From Streptomyces sp. NBC_00083 (GTDB lineage Bacteria > Actinomycetota > Actinomycetes > Streptomycetales > Streptomycetaceae): a stretch of DNA of 64,000 nt. Both the position numbers and the translations under genes were made by a program. Under the pieces are notes generated by a model. That model had not been told where the DNA came from and ran no database searches. It worked only from the letters and a program-made list of their open reading frames with translations. The stretch is from contig NZ_JAPELY010000003.1 of NCBI RefSeq assembly GCF_026343295.1, positions 620,001 to 684,000 on the forward strand. The letters run 5' to 3'. Shown here one piece after another: positions 8,397 through 16,448 of this stretch (position 1 is the stretch's first letter; each line of letters starts with the position of its first letter).

Positions 8397-9470
8397 ATGC
8401 GTATCGGGCTGTTGAGCGAGGAGTTCTGGGCCGGAAAGCGGGTCTTCGTCACCGGGCACACCGGCTTCAAGGGGAGCTGGCTCGTCGTCCTGCTCGACCG
8501 GCTCGGGGCGGAGACGACGGGATACAGCCTGCCCACGGTGGGCGATCCGAGCCTCTTCTCGGCAGCGGGCGTGGGTGACATCTGCCGGGACCTCCGCGGA
8601 GATGTGCGGGACCTCCGCGCGCTGCAGCGGGCTGTGGAGGACGCGCGGCCCGAGATTGTCGTGCACCTGGCGGCCCAGGCCATCGTCGGGCGCGGGCTCG
8701 CGGATCCGTTCGGCACTATGTCGCACAACGTGCTGGGAACTGCGGCGCTGCTGGAGGCCGTGCGGCGCTGCGGTTCCGCGACCGCCGTCGTGGTGGCGAC
8801 CACGGACAAGGTCTACCGCAACCGGGGCCGCGGCAACGGCCACGGGGAGTCCGACCCGCTCGGCGGGAACGAGCCGTACGGGGTGAGCAAGGCATGCGCC
8901 GAACTCGTCACGGAGTGCTACCGAGAGGCCTTCCTGAACCCGGCCGGCATCCGCGTCGCGAGTGCCCGCGCGGGGAACGTGGTGGGTGGCGGCGACTGGG
9001 GTGAACACCGGCTCGTTCCGGACATCGTCCGGGCATGGGAGGCGGGAAAGCCGGTCCTCGTACGCAATCCCCGTCATGTGCGCCCCTGGCAGTACGTGCT
9101 CGACGTCCTCGCGGGCTATCTCACGCTCGCCGAACGGCTATGCCGGGGAGAGGCCCAGGACGGCCCCTACAACTTCGGTCCGCGCGCCGGCGACGCCATC
9201 GACGTGGCCTCGGTGGTGGCCCGCGCCCGGACCCTGTATCCACGAGGGGAGGCGGTACTCGGCAGCGGTGACAACGCCGCGCACGAATCGGACTGGTTGA
9301 CGATCGACCCGTCGAAGGCCCGTCGAGAGCTGGGTTTCGTCAACAGGTTCGGCATCGACGAAGCCCTTCGGGAGACGTTCCGCTGGTACCGGCTCGTCGA
9401 CGAGGGGCAGGAGCCGCTGGCCGTGTGCCGGGACATGATCACGGCGTACGGGAGCGGCGGTGCGGCATGA
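8397..9470 (+). CDS. rfbG: CDP-glucose 4,6-dehydratase
   Basis: This 357-aa extended-SDR enzyme converts CDP-glucose to CDP-4-keto-6-deoxyglucose using bound NAD. The N-terminal signature FWAGKRVFVTGHTGFKGSW is diagnostic of RfbG rather than RmlB. VATTDKVY and EPYGVSKACAE provide the active-site Thr/Asp/Lys and Tyr/Lys. ATG 8397 is preferred because GGGGG precedes it by about 6 nt; in-frame ATG 8382 lacks a ribosome site. The stop overlaps the aminotransferase ATG. With the cytidylyltransferase at 10607-11302 it defines a CDP-hexose pathway, uncommon in Streptomyces where dTDP-sugars dominate. Confidence 0.92.
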   Translation: MRIGLLSEEFWAGKRVFVTGHTGFKGSWLVVLLDRLGAETTGYSLPTVGDPSLFSAAGVGDICRDLRGDVRDLRALQRAVEDARPEIVVHLAAQAIVGRGLADPFGTMSHNVLGTAALLEAVRRCGSATAVVVATTDKVYRNRGRGNGHGESDPLGGNEPYGVSKACAELVTECYREAFLNPAGIRVASARAGNVVGGGDWGEHRLVPDIVRAWEAGKPVLVRNPRHVRPWQYVLDVLAGYLTLAERLCRGEAQDGPYNFGPRAGDAIDVASVVARARTLYPRGEAVLGSGDNAAHESDWLTIDPSKARRELGFVNRFGIDEALRETFRWYRLVDEGQEPLAVCRDMITAYGSGGAA

Positions 9471-10600
9471 CGCGGCGCGACGCGATTCCCTACACCCGCC
9501 CCTCGATCACCGACCTGGAGATCGGCTACGTCCTGGACGCCGCGACGCACGGGTGGGGTGACCATTGCTACGACTACATCCGGCGGTTCGAAGGGGCCTT
9601 CGCCGACCATGTGGGTGTTCCGTGTGCCGTCAGCACCTCAAGCGCGACCGGCGCCCTCCATCTGGGCCTGGCGGCTCTCGGGATCGGGCCGGGCGACGAG
9701 GTCATCGCCCCGGACATCACGTGGATAGCGTCCGTCGCGCCTGCCGTCCATCTCGGCGCGACGATCCGGTTCGCCGACATCGATCCGGTGACCTGGTGTC
9801 TCACCCCGGAGTCCGTCGAATCGCGCCTGACGGACAGGACCCGTGCCGTGATCGCCGTGCACCTGTACGGCAACCCCTGTGACGTCGTGGGGCTGGCGGA
9901 GCTGTGCACGAGGCGGGGTGTCGCGTTGGTCGAGGACGCCGCCGAGGGCCTCGGGACGTCGGTCGACGGCCGACGGGCCGGCAGCATCGGCCGGTTCTCG
10001 GTCTTCTCGTTCCACGGAACGAAGACACTCACGACCGGGGAGGGCGGCATGCTCGTCACGCGGGACACGGACCTCGCCGGTGCGGTGCGCGTCCTCAACA
10101 ACCATGGACGGGCGCCGGGGCGGGCGGCGGACTTCGTGCCGGACAGGATCGGTCACAAGTACCGGATGTCCAATCTTCAGGCGGCACTCGGCCTCGGCCA
10201 GACGGAGCGGCTCGATGAACTGATCCAGCGGAAGACACAGATCCTCGAGCTCTACCGCGAGCGTCTGGAAGGGCTCCCCTCGGTGCGTCTGAACACGTGC
10301 CGGCAGCAGGACAGGCTCGGAGCCTGGATGCCGACTGCTGAATGCGTCGAGCCCGGAGGTGTCCGCGGCCGCCATCTGCGGGACGTGTTCCTCCAGGCGG
10401 GCATCGATGCCCGCCTAGTCTTCCCGAGCCTCTCGGCGCTGCCCATGTTCAGGCAGACTCCGGACGCCTGCCCCCATGCCCGCGCCTTCGCCGGGCGCGC
10501 CGTCAACCTGCCGAGCTACCACGACATGTCGACGGCCGAGATCGACCGTGTGTGCGCGACGCTGGAGAAGGCGATCACCGGACACGGGCGCCGGAGTTGA
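9467..10600 (+). CDS. DegT/DnrJ/EryC1/StrS-family sugar aminotransferase
   Basis: This 377-aa PLP-dependent enzyme has PDITWIAS near residue 82, VEDAAEGLG with the Asp that contacts the PLP ring nitrogen, and SFHGTKTLTTGEGG with the Schiff-base lysine Lys186. The lysine separates it from the RfbH/ColD 3-dehydratases, which have His there, so it should transaminate a keto-sugar (C4 or C3) with glutamate as donor. ATG 9467 overlaps the rfbG stop as ATGA, so it presumably uses the rfbG product or a derivative. It ends 6 bp before the convergent cytidylyltransferase. Confidence 0.92.
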   Translation: MTRRDAIPYTRPSITDLEIGYVLDAATHGWGDHCYDYIRRFEGAFADHVGVPCAVSTSSATGALHLGLAALGIGPGDEVIAPDITWIASVAPAVHLGATIRFADIDPVTWCLTPESVESRLTDRTRAVIAVHLYGNPCDVVGLAELCTRRGVALVEDAAEGLGTSVDGRRAGSIGRFSVFSFHGTKTLTTGEGGMLVTRDTDLAGAVRVLNNHGRAPGRAADFVPDRIGHKYRMSNLQAALGLGQTERLDELIQRKTQILELYRERLEGLPSVRLNTCRQQDRLGAWMPTAECVEPGGVRGRHLRDVFLQAGIDARLVFPSLSALPMFRQTPDACPHARAFAGRAVNLPSYHDMSTAEIDRVCATLEKAITGHGRRS

Positions 10601-10606
10601 GCGGGA

Positions 10607-11302
10607 TCACCATGTTCGCCATGGCGCTCCTCCGTGCCAGAGCCTGTTCAGCAGTTCCATGTCCGCCGTCGTGTCCATCGGATGCCAGAAGCCGTCGTGC
10701 CGGTAAGCCGCCAACTGCCCACTGGCGGCCAGCTTGGGCAGTACTTCCTGTTCCAGGCTGGTCTCGTCGCCCGCCACGAGGTCGAGGACGCTCCTGTTGA
10801 GCACCATGAACCCGCCGTTGACCCACATCGACCGGAGCGTGGTCTTCTCCTCGAAGCTGGTGACCGCGCTTCCGGACAGGGCGACGGTGCCGAAACGCGA
10901 GGGAGGATGTACGGCGGTGATGGTCGCCTGGGGCCGTCGACTGAGGTGGAGATCGATGACGTCCGTCAACGGCACGTCGCTGAGGCCGTCGGCATAGGTG
11001 AGACAGAAGGTCTCCGGCAGCCGGTCGGCGAGCCGCAGAAGCCTCCCCGCGGTATTGGTGCTTTGACCGGTGTCCACCACGTCCACCGTCCCGTCGCCGG
11101 AGAACGTCTGGCTCAATTGCTCGTGGCGGTAGCCGCCCGCGATCACGACATGGGAGATGCCCGCCGCTTCGTAGGCTTTGAGGATGTGCCACAGGATGGG
11201 CCGGCCGCCGATCGTCACGAGTGGCTTGGGCCGGGAATCGGTCAGCCTGCCCAGGCGGCTTCCGCGCCCTCCCGCGAGAACTATCAGCGACAACGGCTCC
11301 AC
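10607..11302 (-). CDS. rfbF: Glucose-1-phosphate cytidylyltransferase
   Basis: This 231-aa nucleotidyltransferase starts at GTG 11302, with AAGGATG upstream. The N-terminal LAGGRGSRLGRLT and RPKPLVTIGGRPILWHI form the nucleotide- and sugar-binding loop. TYADGLSDVPL and the C-terminal GFWHPMDTTAD match RfbF-type enzymes rather than RmlA. It makes CDP-glucose from CTP and glucose-1-phosphate for the rfbG product. It is somewhat shorter than typical RfbF (about 257 aa). It is convergent with the aminotransferase and so is transcribed separately from the rest of the pathway. Confidence 0.9.
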   Translation of the reverse strand: MEPLSLIVLAGGRGSRLGRLTDSRPKPLVTIGGRPILWHILKAYEAAGISHVVIAGGYRHEQLSQTFSGDGTVDVVDTGQSTNTAGRLLRLADRLPETFCLTYADGLSDVPLTDVIDLHLSRRPQATITAVHPPSRFGTVALSGSAVTSFEEKTTLRSMWVNGGFMVLNRSVLDLVAGDETSLEQEVLPKLAASGQLAAYRHDGFWHPMDTTADMELLNRLWHGGAPWRTW

Positions 11303-11397
11303 GGGCGATACATCCTTAGATCAGCCTGATTCGGACGTGTGTCAAGCCGTGCGGCAGATCTGTACCGGAGCCAGCATAGAAAGCGCGGCCCGAACTC

Positions 11398-11895
11398 TCA
11401 ACGGTGCTCAACGGCAACGGCCATGACGACAGGCCGGAAGTCGACGCTGCTCGCGACCTTCAGCGTGGGGAGGGCGTCCAACGGCACCCAGCGAGCCAGA
11501 TCCGCGTCCTGGCGCTCCCTTTCGTCGAAGCCCTCGGTGCTCAGGCTTCCGCCGGTCACCGCTGCGGTGACATAGAACATCAGGCACTGGTAGGCCGCTC
11601 GTGCGGCCGGATCGCCCGGGGCCCACACGAAGAAGGACTCCCGGACCGTCACGACGGGACCGGGGACGACCCGCAGGCCGGTCTCTTCCGCGACTTCCCG
11701 GACGGCCGCCGCCGCGAGCGACTCGCCCAACTCGACCCCGCCGCCCGGCAGATCGAACCCCCTGTCCTTCTGCGGGACGAGCAGGACGGCGTTCTGCCGC
11801 AGGAGCACGGCGTAGACGCTCGGCCGCCACGAGAGCTCAGCCAAGGGGATGTCGTGAGGAAAGCCGTCGATGTCGGTCGCTTGCACAGCCGTCAT
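11398..11895 (-). CDS. Nudix hydrolase
   Basis: This 165-aa protein carries a full Nudix box: GGGVELGES, then the REVAEETGL core matching GX5EX7REUXEEXGU. It would hydrolyse a nucleoside-diphosphate-linked compound with Mg2+ help. The N-terminal strand (SVYAVLLRQNAVLLVPQK) and FDLPGG are typical of ADP-ribose or nucleotide-type Nudix enzymes, but the sequence does not fix a substrate. It starts at ATG 11895, about 125 bp after the guanine deaminase gene on the same strand, with a hairpin in between. A house-cleaning role for nucleotides or NDP-sugars is possible. Confidence 0.92.
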   Translation of the reverse strand: MTAVQATDIDGFPHDIPLAELSWRPSVYAVLLRQNAVLLVPQKDRGFDLPGGGVELGESLAAAAVREVAEETGLRVVPGPVVTVRESFFVWAPGDPAARAAYQCLMFYVTAAVTGGSLSTEGFDERERQDADLARWVPLDALPTLKVASSVDFRPVVMAVAVEHR

Positions 11896-11940
11896 GCGGT
11901 CAGCATGCCAAGTCCCCTGCGCCTGCGCCTAGTAGCGCTT

Positions 11941-11992
11941 CGGCAGGAACTGCAGCCGACTGCCGGCAGGGGGCTGCGCAGTGCTCCTGCCG
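11941..11992 (-). terminator. Imperfect hairpin after the guanine deaminase gene
   Basis: CGGCAGGA, ACTGC and AGCC in the left arm pair with GGCT, GCAGT and TCCTGCCG in the right arm, each segment offset by a 2-nt bulge, giving a 17-bp interrupted stem. It sits between guaD and the Nudix gene. It may terminate guaD transcription or lie in the Nudix leader. No T-tract follows. Confidence 0.45.
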
Positions 11993-12019
11993 ACGGATCT
12001 TCAGCAGGGCACTGCATGA

Positions 12020-13621
12020 TCACTCGGACGGCGGGCCGGCGGGTCCCGCCGCGTGAATCCAGCGCTCCCTCGCATAGGCCTGCTGCTCGTAGGCGAGCCG
12101 GCCCATGATGTAGGTCGCCTTGACGACTCGGTCGTCGGCCAGGGTCATCAGCACGAAGAGCTTCTCGTGCCACTGGTCCAGCAGGCTGCGCTCGTCGCCG
12201 TTGACATCCCTCGGATCGACGCTTTCGATCCGCCGCTTGATCACCGGGGTGGCCGCCAGATCGAGGACCACGAAGTCCGCTTCGTTGCCGGGGCGGAACG
12301 AGCCGATACCGGGCCCGCCCAGTCCCTTGTTGTTCTCGTACGGCTTGTCCAGGTAGAGCGCCCGAGCCCCGCCCAGGGTCGCGAGGTAGAAGGCGCGCCA
12401 GGCGGTCAGCTTCGGGTAGGGGTTCGTCCAGCCTTCCGGCCGGGGCGCACACGTCGGCGGGTTGAATTCCTCGGGGACGTGGTTCAGTGCCTCGATCGCC
12501 TGCGCCTTGTACGCCGCGCCGAGTGTGTGCAGGATCGAGTAGTTGGTGCCTCCACCGCAGTCGGTGCCCATGCCGACCCGGATTCCCTTGTCGATCGCGT
12601 CCACAAGGTTGTGCACACCGCTGCCGAGGAAGAAATTGGACGTCGGGCAGTGAGCGATGGTCGCACCGCCCTTGGCGATCAGCTCCCGGTCGTCGCCATT
12701 GATGGAGACGCAGTGGGCGTAGAGGGCCCGCTCCCGCAGCAGCCCGAACTTTCCGTACGCCTCGGTGTAGGTGCCCACGTCGAACTTCCGGCGGGCAATG
12801 GACTCTTCTTCCAGGTTCTCCGAAAGGTGCGTCTGCAACCACAGCGGCTTGCCCCGCTCGTCATACTCGTCCATCAGATCCGAGCACATCTGCAGCATGG
12901 AATCGCTGCAGGTCATCGCGAACCGCGGAGTTACCGCATACAGAAGTCGGCCCTTCCCGTGCCACTTCTCGATCAGGTCGACATTCTGCCGGCGGGCGTC
13001 GGCGACGCTCCTGTCGAACTGGTTCTCCGGCAGCACCACGTTCTGGGGCGGCTGGTCCTGCACGACCTTGCCCGTGAGCATGCGCATATTGCGCTTCAGG
13101 GCCTCCTGGAAGAAGCCCTCCGCCGACTGCCAGGGCGTGCTCGACAGGACGAGGCCGGTGGTGGTGCCCGCGCTGAGCAGCGTGTCCAGGAAGAACCGGG
13201 CGATCTCCCTGGCGTGGTCGAGATCCTCGAACTTCGCCTCGGCGGGCCAGATGTACTTCTCCAGCCACTGGAGGACCTGGTCTCCGTATCCTGCGATCGC
13301 GTCCATCTGCACATAGTGGATGTGGGTGTCGATGAACCCGGGCGTTATCAGACAGCCCCGGTAGTCTTCGAGCCGACCGGAATCCAGCCAGTGCCCGTGC
13401 TCGAACTCCGACCACTCGCCCGTGAATTCGACGATGCCGTCGGCGGATACCACCAAGATGCCGTCGGGGAAGAACCGCATTTTCGCATCGGGGCCGATGG
13501 TTTTCGGCTCCAGGGACTGCCCTGGGTCTTCGATGAAATCAAGGATCGCGGCGCGGTAAGCCTTCCGAGTGCCTGCATGCGCACCATGCGGCTTCGGTTC
13601 GTGCGGGGCGTTCTTCGTCAT
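12020..13621 (-). CDS. guaD: Guanine deaminase (amidohydrolase superfamily)
   Basis: This 533-aa protein starts at ATG 13621 behind GGAAGGAAG. Metal and active-site blocks occur in guanine deaminase order: TPGFIDTHIHYVQ near residue 92, VTPRFAMTCS mid-protein, QTHLSEN, YAHCVSINGDD and GMGTDCGGGTN. The enzyme converts guanine to xanthine in purine salvage. It is 80-100 residues longer than common bacterial GuaD. The extra sequence is in a charged N-terminal leader and a C-terminal extension after DEADFVVL-type sequence (DPRDVNGDERSLLDQWHEK onward). Codon bias is looser than in genes further right, hinting at acquisition. No purine transporter is nearby. Confidence 0.88.
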   Translation of the reverse strand: MTKNAPHEPKPHGAHAGTRKAYRAAILDFIEDPGQSLEPKTIGPDAKMRFFPDGILVVSADGIVEFTGEWSEFEHGHWLDSGRLEDYRGCLITPGFIDTHIHYVQMDAIAGYGDQVLQWLEKYIWPAEAKFEDLDHAREIARFFLDTLLSAGTTTGLVLSSTPWQSAEGFFQEALKRNMRMLTGKVVQDQPPQNVVLPENQFDRSVADARRQNVDLIEKWHGKGRLLYAVTPRFAMTCSDSMLQMCSDLMDEYDERGKPLWLQTHLSENLEEESIARRKFDVGTYTEAYGKFGLLRERALYAHCVSINGDDRELIAKGGATIAHCPTSNFFLGSGVHNLVDAIDKGIRVGMGTDCGGGTNYSILHTLGAAYKAQAIEALNHVPEEFNPPTCAPRPEGWTNPYPKLTAWRAFYLATLGGARALYLDKPYENNKGLGGPGIGSFRPGNEADFVVLDLAATPVIKRRIESVDPRDVNGDERSLLDQWHEKLFVLMTLADDRVVKATYIMGRLAYEQQAYARERWIHAAGPAGPPSE

Positions 13622-14107
13622 ACTCGCTTCTTCCTTCCGAGCGGTTTCGACGGAATCCCTCCGGGCGGACGACCAGCGCGACCGGGGCGTTCAAACGCCG
13701 GATGCGGATGATGGCACTGAGGAGTAGACAGCCAAGCCAGGGGTGAACGCACAGGACCGAAAACATGAAAACGTCCGCAGATCAGGATCGCCTCTTCGTA
13801 GACTCCTACAGTCCATCTCGGTTACGGGACAAGGGATTTGACGGGCCGCAGCGGCCGAACACGGGTGAGGTTCACCCGAACGGCGCGGCGAGGGCGCGTG
13901 GCAGCCGCCGCCGGGCGCGGGACGAGACCGACCCGGCCGAAGCCGCCAGGGCCCCCGACTGGGCGCCCTCCACTCCCGGCGGTAGCGGCTCCCGCTCGCC
14001 GGGCAACTGAACGGCCCTCGGAGCCCCCGGTGTCGCGTCATCAAGCTGGTCCGTGATCAGGACGCTTGACCTGATGGCTAGGCGCATGGCTCGGGCGGGC
14101 CGGTTCC
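13622..14107. other. Intergenic, 486 bp, no convincing gene
   Basis: The region lies between the YhgE-like gene and guaD, both leftward, so it holds the end of one unit and the promoter of the other. Short dyads occur (GGCCGC-A-GCGGCC near 13850; CATCAAG with CTTGA..TGATG near 14040-14080), but nothing certain. A leftward open frame across 13691-14044 has no recognisable features and poor coding character. Confidence 0.5.
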
Positions 14108-15436
14108 TCAGGCGGGCTGGGGCGTGAGGCGCTTGTGGCCCTTGCGGTCGTAGTAGCGGGTCATGGCGAAGCCGAAGGCAAGGGCGAGGACGGTGCCGAC
14201 GGCGATCATCAGCCATGCGCGGCCGAGGCCGGCGTCGCCCCGTGCGCCGAAGTACAGGATCGCGCGGGTTCCGTCGCTGAGCTGGCGCATCGGCTCGAAG
14301 TGGGACAGGAAGCGGTAGAAGCCGGGGACGGCCTGGAGCGGGATGGTGGCCCCCGACGACGGGAGGCCGAGCACGATGAAGACGAACATGGACACCAGCT
14401 GGCCGAGCCCGCCGAACGCGGCGTTGATGGCTTGTACGCCGAGGCCGACGGCGAGGCAGGCGCAGTACGAGTAGACCCACAACAGTGGAATGTGGGAGGC
14501 GTCCATGCCGAGGATGGTGACGCAGGCCAGCAGCACGAGGGAACTGCTGATGAGCGTGATGCCCGCGGTCATGACCATTTTCACGAGGAGTGTCTGGGTG
14601 CGGTCGACCGGGACGGTGGGGCGGCGGGTGTGCCACGGGCCGATCTCGTTGTCGGCGTAGCCGAGCCCGGTGTCGACTCCGTTGCTGATGACGTTGCCTC
14701 CCATGAACCCGGCCAGGACGAGCAGCAGGGTGTAGTAGAAGGCGGTCAGGCCGAGTCCGCTGTGCGTCCCGATGGGGTGGCCCACGACGGTGACGACCCT
14801 GACGGGGTCGGTGAGCAGCAGCTTCGTGGTGGGGCCGGCCTGCGCGCCCAGGGAGGCTGTCAGCTGTTTGCCGATGGTGAGCGAGGCCTGCCGGGCGGCC
14901 TGGGTGGTGATCTGGGAGGCGAGGGAGGAGCCGAGGCTGCCCTTGCCGGGGTTGGTGAGCACGTTGATCGTCGGCGTCCGCTCGGCGCCCTGCGTCGCGA
15001 GGGCGGCCACGGAGTCGGTGAATCGTGGCGGGACGACGAGCGCTCCGTAGATCTTTCCGGAGTCCAGCTGGTCCTGGGCCTGCGCTCGAGTGAGGGCGCG
15101 CCATTGTGCCTTGCCGGCCGCGTCGTCGGCGCCGATGGCCGCGGTGATCTGTGCGCCCAGGTTCGCCCGTTGGCCGGGCGGCGGCGCACTTCTGTCATCG
15201 TTGACGAGGGCGATGGGCAGGTGGCGCAGATCCTGGCTGGGGTGGACGACGCCGCCCATGTAGAGGAGGGACAACAGCAGGGCGAGCAGCCCGGTGAGGA
15301 TCGTCGGCACCAGCCACAGCCGTGGACGGCGCACCAGTGTGGCGGCGCGTACTCCGGGGGAGCCGGTGCCAGAAGGTCCCGAACCGGCACGGCCGGGTCC
15401 CGGAGCGGCGGGGTCTGGAGCGCTGGGCACGGGCAT
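14108..15436 (-). CDS. YhgE/Pip-like ABC-2-type membrane protein
   Basis: This 442-aa protein starts at ATG 15436, chosen over an upstream in-frame start because ACGGAGA precedes it. A Pro/Ala/Gly-rich N-terminus is followed by one membrane helix (LVPTILTGLLALLLSLLYM), a long external region with LPIALVNDD, then about five helices near the C-terminus. This single-helix, large-loop, multi-helix layout is typical of YhgE/Pip and SNG1-type ABC-2 permeases. Related proteins are linked to phage receptors, type VII secretion (EsaA) or efflux. No ATPase or TetR gene is adjacent, so its transport partner is unknown. Confidence 0.8.
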   Translation of the reverse strand: MPVPSAPDPAAPGPGRAGSGPSGTGSPGVRAATLVRRPRLWLVPTILTGLLALLLSLLYMGGVVHPSQDLRHLPIALVNDDRSAPPPGQRANLGAQITAAIGADDAAGKAQWRALTRAQAQDQLDSGKIYGALVVPPRFTDSVAALATQGAERTPTINVLTNPGKGSLGSSLASQITTQAARQASLTIGKQLTASLGAQAGPTTKLLLTDPVRVVTVVGHPIGTHSGLGLTAFYYTLLLVLAGFMGGNVISNGVDTGLGYADNEIGPWHTRRPTVPVDRTQTLLVKMVMTAGITLISSSLVLLACVTILGMDASHIPLLWVYSYCACLAVGLGVQAINAAFGGLGQLVSMFVFIVLGLPSSGATIPLQAVPGFYRFLSHFEPMRQLSDGTRAILYFGARGDAGLGRAWLMIAVGTVLALAFGFAMTRYYDRKGHKRLTPQPA

Positions 15437-15897
15437 CGGTCTCCGTACTTCCCGCAGGTGCGGGGGAGTTGGTTCTCGGCTGCGGCCGACAGGACGCGTG
15501 AGGCCCGTCGGTCGCACGGGGCACCAGCATGCCGCTCGGCGTGGTGCGAACCGTGGCACGGCTCGCCCTGTGTTCCTGCGACGCGGCGGACGTTGCCGAC
15601 AGGGCGCCCCAGGGTGGCGGCGGGGCGGGGCGGGGCGGCGGCCGCGGGCGTGACGGTGATCACGGACGCCCTCCGGAGGCGAGGTGGCTGCGTACCCTGG
15701 TGGGGTCGTTGCGGTGGACGGGGGAGTGCGAAGGCTCGCGCCGGTCGCCCGGCGGTGTGTCAGGGAAGCCTGCGAGTGGTCAGTACGAGTTCCGGGACCT
15801 TGGGGACCGCTGTCCGGGCATGCGACTCGTTGTAGGGTAGGAAACAGCCCTTGACCTGCAAAAACGTGGGCAGGGAGCCTAATCCGGGAGCGCCTCG
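15437..15897. other. Intergenic, 461 bp, upstream of panD
   Basis: This is a divergent region between the YhgE-like gene and panD. It is very G-rich around 15610-15660 (simple GGCGGGGCGGGG runs). TAGGGT at 15833-15838 could serve as a -10 element for panD, but no matching -35 was found. No gene is supported here on either strand. Confidence 0.4.
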
Positions 15898-16353
15898 ATG
15901 ATGCGTACGATGTTCAAGTCCAAGATCCACCGAGCCACCGTCACCCAGGCCGACCTGCACTACGTCGGCTCCGTGACCGTGGACGCGGAGTTGATGGAGG
16001 CGGCGGATCTGCTGCCCGGTGAGCTGGTCCACATCGTCGACATCGACAACGGCAGCCGCCTGGAGACGTACGTCATCGAGGGCGAGCGCGGCTCCGGTGT
16101 CATCGGGATCAACGGGGCCGCCGCCCATCTCGTGCACCCCGGGGACCTGGTGATCCTCATCAGCTACGCCCAGATCGACGACATCGAGGCGCGGGCGTTC
16201 AAGCCCAGCGTGGTGCATGTGGACGGCGACAACCGCATCGTCCAGCTCGGCACCGACGCCTCCGCCCCCGTCCCCGGCAGCGACCAGCAGCGCAGCCCGC
16301 ACGCCCGGATCCCGGCGCCGCAGAACCCGTCGGAGAGCGCCCCGCAGGGCTGA
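15898..16353 (+). CDS. panD: Aspartate 1-decarboxylase precursor
   Basis: PanD makes beta-alanine from aspartate for pantothenate and CoA synthesis. The 151-aa proenzyme begins MMRTMFKSKIHRATVTQADL and contains the self-processing site Gly24-Ser25 (HYVGSVTV), where cleavage creates the pyruvoyl cofactor. GSGVIGINGAAAHLV is the conserved C-terminal core. The last 25 residues (after QLGTDAS) are a Pro/Ser-rich tail beyond usual E. coli PanD length (126 aa). GGGAG lies about 10 nt upstream; ATG 15898 and 15901 are both possible starts. Other pantothenate genes are not nearby. Confidence 0.95.
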   Translation: MMRTMFKSKIHRATVTQADLHYVGSVTVDAELMEAADLLPGELVHIVDIDNGSRLETYVIEGERGSGVIGINGAAAHLVHPGDLVILISYAQIDDIEARAFKPSVVHVDGDNRIVQLGTDASAPVPGSDQQRSPHARIPAPQNPSESAPQG

Positions 16354-16448
16354 AGGCGCGCCCAGCCCGGCACCGCGTCCGGCGGAGAGGACCCGCGCCT
16401 CCAAGAGGGCCCACGCCTTGGAGAGGCACCTTGGAGAGGAGCAGCACC

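Noticed and set aside
9467..10600. RfbH/ColD-type 3-dehydratase
   Set aside because: The PLP site has Lys186 (HGTK) rather than the His that defines the dehydratases, so it is called an aminotransferase.
12053..13711. Rightward 552-aa open frame
   Set aside because: Antisense shadow of the guanine deaminase, whose metal-binding motifs are in order on the other strand.
15605..15660. G-rich run as a possible G-quadruplex or repeat element
   Set aside because: Simple GC-rich sequence common in this genome; no regular G-tract spacing or neighbouring signal supports a function.
14135..15835. Rightward 566-aa open frame
   Set aside because: Antisense to the YhgE/Pip-like gene; composition (E/G/D runs) is typical of high-GC shadow frames.
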